Positions 59,201 through 64,000 of a DNA stretch of 64,000 nucleotides are shown piece by piece. Under the pieces are notes generated by a model. That model made no database searches. It worked only from the letters and a program-made list of their open reading frames with translations, and was not told the DNA's origin. Numbering within the stretch: position 1 is the first letter of the stretch; each line of letters starts with the position of its first letter. The translations under genes and the position numbers were made by a program. The stretch comes from Kitasatospora atroaurantiaca (GTDB lineage Bacteria > Actinomycetota > Actinomycetes > Streptomycetales > Streptomycetaceae): assembly GCF_007828955.1 (NCBI RefSeq), contig NZ_VIVR01000001.1:372001-436000 (forward strand), written 5' to 3'.

Positions 59201-59331
59201 CCATGGCCGGTTCGCCGAGAGTCTGGCCGCGGACGATCCGGGATGTCAATGGCCTGTGCGCAAGTTCCCTTCTCACCAGGCGGTTTGGCCTGGCGATCAG
59301 ATGTGGACTCGGTGGCCGCTGTGCGCGATAG

Positions 59332-59349
59332 TGTGTTTGCGCAAACACA
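59332..59349. promoter_or_regulatory. Perfect 18-bp LacI-family operator
   Basis: TGTGTTTGCGCAAACACA is its own reverse complement. It lies 55 bases upstream of the LacI start codon and 187 bases from the permease start, in the divergent gap. The central TTTGCGCAAA is a classical LacI-family core, so autorepression and operon repression are likely. Confidence 0.8.
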
Positions 59350-59404
59350 GCACGGCGTCCCGCTAGGGTTTCCGGGCAGCGCCGAACACCGGGAGGACGG
59401 ACGG

Positions 59405-60442
59405 ATGACGGGCCTCGACGAGAGCCAGGCGGTACCGGGCAGGAACAGGCCGCCCTCGCAGGCGGACGTGGCCGCGCTGGCCGGGGTGTCCGCCCAGACC
59501 GTCTCCCGGGTGGCCAACAACCGCACCAACGTGGACGAGGAGACCCGCGAGCGGGTGCTCTCCGCCATGCGGATGCTCGGATACCAGCGCAACACCGCCG
59601 CCCGGGCCCTGGCCACCGGGCAGTTCCACATGCTGGGCGTGATCAGCTTCGACCTCAGCGCCCACGGGAACGCGCGGACGCTGCAGGCGATCTCCCGGGC
59701 GGCCCAGAGCGCCGGGTACTCGGTCAACGTCGCGGGCGTGCAGACCCAGACCGAGGGAGCCGTCCAGCAGGCGTTCTCCCAGCTCACCAGCCAGGCGGTG
59801 GACGGCATCGTCCTGATCGAAGCGCAGATCCTGGACCGGCCCGGCCTCCAACTGCCCTCCGGTGTCCCGGTGGTGGTCGCGGACGGGGACCCGGACCAGC
59901 GCTTCCCCTCCGTCGACAACAACCAGGCCGCCGGCGCCCGGGCCGCGACCGAGCACCTGCTCTCGCTGGGACACCACACGGTTTGGCACCTCGCCGGGCC
60001 GCAGGACTCCTACTCGGCCAGGCGCCGGGCCGCCGCCTGGCACAGCACCCTCAAGGAGGCCGGCGCACCGGTACCGCCGCTCCTCTTCGGCGACTGGAGC
60101 GCCGAGTCCGGGTACGCCATCGGCAAGGAGCTCGCCGCCCGCCGCGAGGTCACCGCCGTGTTCGCCGCCAACGACCACATGGCCCTCGGCCTGATCCGGG
60201 CCCTGCACGAAGCCGGTCGCGGAGTACCGGACGAGGTCAGCGTCGTCGGCTTCGACGACGTCGCCGAGTCGGCCTTCTTCCTGCCGCCGCTGACCACGGT
60301 GCACCAGGACTTCGAAGAGGTCGGCCGTCAGTGCGTGACCCTGCTCCTGGACCAGATCACCACCGGTCGCAACGCCGCCGGCACGGTCACCACCGTCCCG
60401 CCCCGGCTGGTCGAGCGCGCGAGCACCGCCCGACCGCACTGA
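59405..60442 (+). CDS. LacI-family repressor of the beta-galactoside operon
   Basis: A 345-residue regulator from ATG 59405, preceded by GGGAGGACGG. The HTH is SQADVAALAGVSAQTVSRVA (residues 19-38) with the hinge YQRNTAARALATGQFH. The effector domain contains VVVADGDPDQRFPSVDNNQA, TAVFAANDHMALGLIRALHE and VVGFDDVAESAFFLPPLTTV. It is divergent from the permease-binding protein-GH35 operon and sits beside the perfect operator. A galactose-containing sugar is the presumed inducer. Confidence 0.94.
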   Translation: MTGLDESQAVPGRNRPPSQADVAALAGVSAQTVSRVANNRTNVDEETRERVLSAMRMLGYQRNTAARALATGQFHMLGVISFDLSAHGNARTLQAISRAAQSAGYSVNVAGVQTQTEGAVQQAFSQLTSQAVDGIVLIEAQILDRPGLQLPSGVPVVVADGDPDQRFPSVDNNQAAGARAATEHLLSLGHHTVWHLAGPQDSYSARRRAAAWHSTLKEAGAPVPPLLFGDWSAESGYAIGKELAARREVTAVFAANDHMALGLIRALHEAGRGVPDEVSVVGFDDVAESAFFLPPLTTVHQDFEEVGRQCVTLLLDQITTGRNAAGTVTTVPPRLVERASTARPH

Positions 60443-60536
60443 AGCGGAGCCCGATCCGAACCGAGCTCCCGGTCCACGGTTCGCAGGCGCGGATGGCCGA
60501 AGGACGGCCTCCGCGCGATTGCCGCGTGACGGCCGC

Positions 60537-60705
60537 GGCCACGACCTGATCCGGATGCTCTCGCGCGACGGCAACCCCACCGGGATCGGCGACGCCTTCG
60601 CCCACTACGGCCGGATCTTCAGAACCCTGCATCTGCTGCAGTTCATCTCCGACGAGGGCTTCCGCCGCATGATCGGCGCCCAGCTCAACGTCGCCGAAGC
60701 CCCGA
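60537..60705 (+). pseudogene. Fragment of a Tn3-family transposase C-terminal region
   Basis: The in-frame stretch HDLIRMLSRDGNPTGIGDAF, AHYGRIFRTLHLLQFISDEG and FRRMIGAQLNVAEA is the conserved Tn3 transposase segment (GRxxKTLxLLxYIxDExxRRxIxxQLNxGE). Sequence on both sides is unrelated to the family. It comes 95 bases after the LacI gene and is the second Tn3 remnant in the window; it corresponds to a part missing from the copy at 22941-23956. Confidence 0.72.
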
Positions 60706-60971
60706 CACCGCCGTCGAACGGCTCGCCGCCGACGGCTTCACCGTGACCGACGACCCGCTTGCCCGCTGCGCGACCCGCACGCCCCCGAGGAAAACGCCCC
60801 CGACGACGAGTGAGGGCACCGGTCGGCGTACAGGGCCGGGGATCGGAAGCGCCGTGTTGCTTGGGAGGCCGACAGGAGGACTGTCGCGCACCAGGGCGAT
60901 GGCGAGGGAGACCAGGCCGCCCAGAGCGAGGCTGGCGCGAAGGTGCCGGGGGAGGTTATCGTCGAGCAAGT

Positions 60972-60989
60972 AGAACGACCAGTCTTTCT
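60972..60989. promoter_or_regulatory. TetR-type operator palindrome 1
   Basis: AGAACGACCAGTCTTTCT is nearly symmetric (AGAA-x-GAC/GTC-x-TTCT). This is the classic layout of TetR/AcrR operators. No gene start is nearby on either strand that it would obviously control. Confidence 0.5.
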
Positions 60990-61148
60990 CCTTCCTGGGA
61001 TCGGAAAGCCCGTTGCGGCGCCGTTCGCCCGGCCGTGTGAGCCACGGCCGCCCACGGCTCTGGCAGGGCGGCGGCAGGACCTCCGGAGGTGGATCCTGGC
61101 AGTGAGCCGGGCGCGGCACGGCGACGTGTGCGACGGCGGCCCTGGATG

Positions 61149-61164
61149 GAATGACCGGTCTTTC
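61149..61164. promoter_or_regulatory. TetR-type operator palindrome 2
   Basis: GAATGACCGGTCTTTC has the perfect core GACCGGTC and symmetric GAA/TTC ends. It shares its layout with the site 177 bases upstream, so both probably bind the same kind of TetR regulator. It lies 142 bases beyond the TetR stop codon rather than in the TetR/SDR divergent gap. Confidence 0.5.
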
Positions 61165-61248
61165 TACCTGGTGTGGTCACAGGGCTCCCGCTCTCCGAGC
61201 GGGGCGGTTTTCGCGAAGACGGAGCAGGTTATGTCCAACATCCTCGGC

Positions 61249-61267
61249 GCCCCGGCCTGGCCGGGGC
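61249..61267 (-). terminator. Hairpin downstream of the TetR gene
   Basis: GCCCCGG (61249-61255) pairs with CCGGGGC (61261-61267) around CCTGG, 39 bases after the TetR stop codon on its own strand. Confidence 0.55.
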
Positions 61268-61305
61268 CCCGCAGAGGGTCGCCGTTTCGCGCGGCCCGGA
61301 GGGAA

Positions 61306-61917
61306 TCAGCCCTGCGATCGGATCAGCCGGACCGCGTCCAGCAAGGTCCTGCGGGCAGCCGTCGAGTCGTCCAGGTAGCCGGCGACCATCGCACCGTCGT
61401 AGAGCATCAGCAGAGCCCCGGCAGCCGACTTCGGGTCGCTGTGGCCGAGCCGGGCGAGCAGTTCCTGGAAGAGGGCGCGGAGCCAGTCCCGATGGGACGC
61501 GACCAGGCCGCGCACAGGATGGGTGGCGTCCGGGTACTCGGCGGCCGCGTTCATGAACGGCGATCCGCGAAACCCGCGCTCGCGGGCGTGCTCGGCGATC
61601 GCCTCGAAGATCAGATCGATGGCCTCCGCAGGCGGGTGCCCGACGGCCAGCGGTTCGGCCACTGCCCGGTAGTAGGCATCCTTGGTCAGCAGATAGGCCA
61701 CCACCAGGTCGTCCTTGGACGCGAAGTGCCGGTAGAAGGTCGCCTTCGTCACCCCCGCCTCGGCGATCAGCCGCTCCACTCCGATGGCACGTACGCCCTC
61801 GTAGTAGAACAGCCGCGACGCGGCGCGGACCAGGCGCTCGCGAGGCGGAAGTTCCCGCTCGGCCTCGGTGCCCTGGCGAGTGGCGTCGGTGGTCTGCCCG
61901 GTGATGCTCACCTCCAC
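61306..61917 (-). CDS. TetR/AcrR-family transcriptional regulator
   Basis: A 203-residue repressor from GTG 61917 with AAGGG eight bases upstream; the frame to 62043 merely translates a tandem repeat (RAVRAVRAV). The HTH region is [40 protein letters not shown] and [13 protein letters not shown], characteristic of the family (TKATFYRHF). The C-terminal ligand domain ([35 protein letters not shown]) fits regulators of the SDR/oxidative-stress type. It is divergent from the SDR gene. Confidence 0.92.
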   Translation of the reverse strand: MEVSITGQTTDATRQGTEAERELPPRERLVRAASRLFYYEGVRAIGVERLIAEAGVTKATFYRHFASKDDLVVAYLLTKDAYYRAVAEPLAVGHPPAEAIDLIFEAIAEHARERGFRGSPFMNAAAEYPDATHPVRGLVASHRDWLRALFQELLARLGHSDPKSAAGALLMLYDGAMVAGYLDDSTAARRTLLDAVRLIRSQG

Positions 61918-61991
61918 ATTGTGCCCTTGGCCCGGCCTTGAGCGGCCTCCACCCCCGTACGGCCCACACAAAGAGGACCGTCCGCCCCTGT

Positions 61992-62036
61992 CCCGCACGG
62001 CCCGCACGGCCCGCACGGCCCGCACGGCCCGCACGG
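61992..62036. repeat. Five tandem 9-bp repeats (CCCGCACGG) in the TetR-SDR divergent gap
   Basis: CCCGCACGG is repeated exactly five times (61992-62036) with a partial sixth. It occupies 45 of the 157 bases between the divergent TetR and SDR start codons. Copy-number change by slippage would alter promoter spacing. Confidence 0.9.
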
Positions 62037-62074
62037 CCCGCAACAGCGTGGCCCGTCATCGAAAGGCTTGAACC

Positions 62075-62836
62075 ATGACTCGTCGCCTTGAAGGAACCGT
62101 CGCCCTGGTCACCGGAGCCTCCAGCGGCATCGGCCACGCCACCGCCTTGGAGCTCGCCCGTGAGGGGGCGTCAGTGGCGCTGGTCGGCCGACGCGAGGAC
62201 CGGCTCACCGACCTCGCCGCGGAGATCTCCAGCGCCGGTGGGCAGGCACTGGTCGTGCCCGCCGACATCACCGACGCCCAAGCCGCCGCGGAAGCGGTCT
62301 CCCGGGCAGTCGAGGGCCTGGGCCGCCTGGACATCCTGGTCAACAACGCCGGTCTCATGCTGCTCGGGCCTGCCCCCGACGCGGACCTCAACGACTGGCG
62401 GCGCATGATGGACATCAACCTCATGGGCCTGATGTACACCACCCACGCGGCCGTCCCCCACCTGCTCAAGGCAGCCACCCAGGACCCGCGCCAGGTCGCC
62501 GACATCGTCAACATCGGCTCGGTCGCAGGCCGCAGCGCCTTCGCCATGTCCGCGGTGTACTGCGCCACCAAGTTCGGCGTCGGCGCCTTCACCGAATCGC
62601 TGCGCCAGGAGCTGGCACGCCAGCACGTCCGCGTGTCCGTGGTCGAGCCGGGCAGCGTCGACACCGAGCTGCGCACGCACAATCCGGACGTCGTTCAGCA
62701 GTTGATCGCCAGCTCCCTGGGCGACATCGAGCGGCTGCAGAGCCAGGACATCGCCGACGCCCTCGGCTACATCGTCACCCGCCCCCGGCACGTGGCCGTC
62801 AACGAGCTGCTCGTGCGCCCCACCGAGCAGGTCTGA
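62075..62836 (+). CDS. Short-chain dehydrogenase/reductase
   Basis: A 253-residue classical SDR from ATG 62075 with GAAAGG upstream. It has the cofactor motif TGASSGIG (residues 13-20), LVGRREDRL (Arg suggests NADPH), the NNAG motif (90-93), catalytic Ser149 and the YCATK pair (Tyr162, Lys166). Substrate unknown; of the YdfG-like clade. It is divergent from TetR, its likely repressor, and 158 bases upstream of the DJ-1/PfpI gene. Confidence 0.94.
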   Translation: MTRRLEGTVALVTGASSGIGHATALELAREGASVALVGRREDRLTDLAAEISSAGGQALVVPADITDAQAAAEAVSRAVEGLGRLDILVNNAGLMLLGPAPDADLNDWRRMMDINLMGLMYTTHAAVPHLLKAATQDPRQVADIVNIGSVAGRSAFAMSAVYCATKFGVGAFTESLRQELARQHVRVSVVEPGSVDTELRTHNPDVVQQLIASSLGDIERLQSQDIADALGYIVTRPRHVAVNELLVRPTEQV

Positions 62837-62994
62837 ACACCTAACCCGTGGCACGGCCTGGTCCCGCCGATCGGCGGGACCAGGACGATGGCGGACAGGA
62901 CCAAGCGGCGACCAGCTGCGTGGAAGCAAGGTCGTGACCCGGTTCACCGTTCGGTCGGCCGCCAGAACGCTGCCTCACCTCTGGGAGAACACAG

Positions 62995-63678
62995 ATGAAC
63001 AGAATCCTCGCCGTTGTCACCAACCAGGCGACCTACGGGACGAACCCCCACCGGACCGGCCTGTGGATCGCAGAGCTGGTTCACTTCTACGACGGAGTCC
63101 GCCAGGCCGGCTTCGAGGTCGACATCGTCAGTCCAGCAGGGGGGCAGGTGCCGCTGGATCCACGCAGCACCAGATGGGCCGACAAGCAGGCACGCGAATA
63201 CCTGAATGATCGTGCGTTCATGTCGAGCCTGAACCGCACGACCAGCGCGGCCGACGTCGACCCCGCCCAGTATGCCGCGATCTTCTACACAGGCGGACAC
63301 GGCGTCATGTGGGACTTCCCCTCCAACGTCGCGCTCCAGCAGGCCGCGCGCCAGATCTACGAGAACGGCGGCGTGGTCTCCTCGGTCTGCCACGGCGCGA
63401 GCGGACTGCTGAACATCACGCTCTCCGACGGCTCCCTGCTCGTCGACGGCCGCACGGTCACCGGGTTCTCCACCATCGAGGAGCGCATCGCCATGGTGAA
63501 GAGGCGGGTGCCGTTCCTGCTGGAGGACGAACTCCGCAACCGGGGCGCTCACTACATCAGGAACACCATCCCGATGACCCCCTTCGCCACCGCTGACGGC
63601 AGGCTCGTGACCGGACAGAACCCGTACTCCACCAAGGCCGTTACTGCAAAGATCATCGAGACGCTGCACCGTCTTTGA
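62995..63678 (+). CDS. DJ-1/PfpI-family protein (Hsp31-like)
   Basis: A 227-residue class-I glutamine amidotransferase-fold protein with GGGAG eight bases before the ATG. Nucleophile Cys132 lies in VSSVCHGASGLLNI, next to His133, and Glu27 in RTGLWIAELVHFYDG is the conserved acidic residue. FYTGGHGVMWDFPSN and IVSPAGGQVPLDPRS are further hallmarks. The family includes glyoxalase III/deglycase and chaperone members, so detoxification of reactive carbonyls together with the SDR is likely (inference). A strong hairpin follows. Confidence 0.93.
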   Translation: MNRILAVVTNQATYGTNPHRTGLWIAELVHFYDGVRQAGFEVDIVSPAGGQVPLDPRSTRWADKQAREYLNDRAFMSSLNRTTSAADVDPAQYAAIFYTGGHGVMWDFPSNVALQQAARQIYENGGVVSSVCHGASGLLNITLSDGSLLVDGRTVTGFSTIEERIAMVKRRVPFLLEDELRNRGAHYIRNTIPMTPFATADGRLVTGQNPYSTKAVTAKIIETLHRL

Positions 63679-63696
63679 ACACGACCTGCCCGGTTG

Positions 63697-63719
63697 GGGC
63701 GCGGTTCAGAACCGCGCCC
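63697..63719 (+). terminator. Strong hairpin after the DJ-1/PfpI gene
   Basis: GGGCGCGGTTC (63697-63707) and GAACCGCGCCC (63709-63719) are perfectly complementary around one base, followed by TTGTT. It starts 18 bases after the stop codon. Confidence 0.78.
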
Positions 63720-63756
63720 TTGTTGAGGACATCGCCAGGCTCGTCCGCCGCCCGGG

Positions 63757-63834
63757 GCACTCGCCGACCTCTTCGGTGTCCCCCGCTCCACCGTCCTTGC
63801 CATCTCAACCGCGCCACGATCCCCCGACAGCTGA
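63757..63834 (+). pseudogene. Resolvase HTH remnant
   Basis: The frame reads ALADLFGVPRSTVLAISTAP then RSPDS and a stop. LADLFGVPRSTV matches the C-terminal HTH of Tn3-type resolvases and the remnant at 17497-17640 (LTDLFGVPRSTV). No catalytic domain precedes it. From here to the window end (64000) I see no gene. Confidence 0.6.
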
Positions 63835-64000
63835 CGAAGAGCACATCAGCACAGCGGTGACCGACGGCTCCGCCCTACCGCCAGGACGAACTTGATTGCT
63901 ACCCGCCGGTAAGTTTGGCCGATCATCGTCTCACCAACGCTCCGTCTCGCGCCCTACGCTCCGACTCGGGTGTCCCCTTGGCACCACGACCCGAGCCCTG

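Larger units (their letters stand above)
60706..61305. other. Intergenic debris with two operator-like palindromes
   Basis: About 600 bases without a credible gene. A minus-strand frame around 60738-61055 contains ASLALGGLVSLAIALVRDS, a possible membrane helix, but lacks a start signal and codon bias. The notable content is the two TetR-type palindromes and a terminator hairpin. Confidence 0.4.

Noticed and set aside
61306-62043. Longer TetR product beginning with RAVRAVRAV
   Set aside because: The added N-terminus merely translates the CCCGCACGG tandem repeat and lacks a ribosome-binding site; GTG 61917 has one.
1-64000. CRISPR array, rRNA or tRNA genes, biosynthetic PKS/NRPS cluster
   Set aside because: No regularly spaced direct repeats, rRNA-like or tRNA-like sequence, or megasynthase domains were seen by reading.

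Overview
The window is high-GC DNA (strong G/C bias at third codon positions, many GTG and TTG starts, Tat and lipoprotein signals, MTA phosphorylase, TerD, DUF4331 and LacI/GH35 gene families). This points to a Streptomyces-like actinomycete (Streptomyces, Kitasatospora or a relative). No rRNA, tRNA or CRISPR array is visible.

Layout. 0-3.5 kb: a galactofuranose-type sugar ABC system (YtfQ-like binding lipoprotein, ATPase cut by the window edge) with its LacI regulator and a TTGTTA/TAACAA operator. 4-13.4 kb: housekeeping-type genes (M48 protease, Nei-like glycosylase, PAP2-lipid kinase fusion, zinc-insert epimerase, TolB-like lipoprotein, hydrolase) plus a decayed HAD gene. 13.4-28.1 kb: the most unusual region. 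Two base-identical 4,016-bp elements (13437-17452 and 24103-28118) lie in opposite orientation. Each encodes a complete tyrosine recombinase, a small HTH-like protein, a second recombinase-like protein with four CxxC pairs, a 57-codon ORF and a YrhB/Imm35-type immunity-like protein. The 6.65-kb segment between them is bounded by ~41-bp imperfect inverted repeats. It has Tn3-family wreckage at both edges (resolvase tail, deleted transposase) and carries a methyltransferase, a PLP aminotransferase, an AzlCD amino-acid exporter, an Lrp-type regulator and a hydrolase. I read it as a decayed Tn3-type transposon with one recombinase element sitting on each end.

28-34 kb: accessory genes (membrane protein, ArsR-SRPBCC pair with a clear operator, polysaccharide-lyase-like protein, glyoxalase-like protein, GNAT, truncated MFS, nucleotidyltransferase). 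34-42.6 kb: a conserved-looking block with a two-component system, GT2-DUF2064 fusion, methyltransferase, membrane glycosyltransferase, cytochrome b561-molybdopterin oxidoreductase and MTA phosphorylase. 42.7-43.6 kb: a deletion scar joining a headless MarR gene and a headless MFS transporter. 43.6-54 kb: cupin, APH-like kinase, TerD-type fusion, DoxX, hydrolase, a Tat-signal small protein with DUF4331, M1 peptidase and small hypothetical genes.

54-60.4 kb: a complete inducible beta-galactoside utilisation module (GH35 enzyme, binding protein, two permeases, divergent LacI regulator) with a perfect 18-bp operator. It has no ATPase of its own. 60.4-64 kb: a TetR-SDR-DJ-1/PfpI cassette bracketed by a Tn3 transposase fragment and a resolvase HTH fragment, with two orphan TetR-type operator palindromes. 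This suggests a second decayed transposon.
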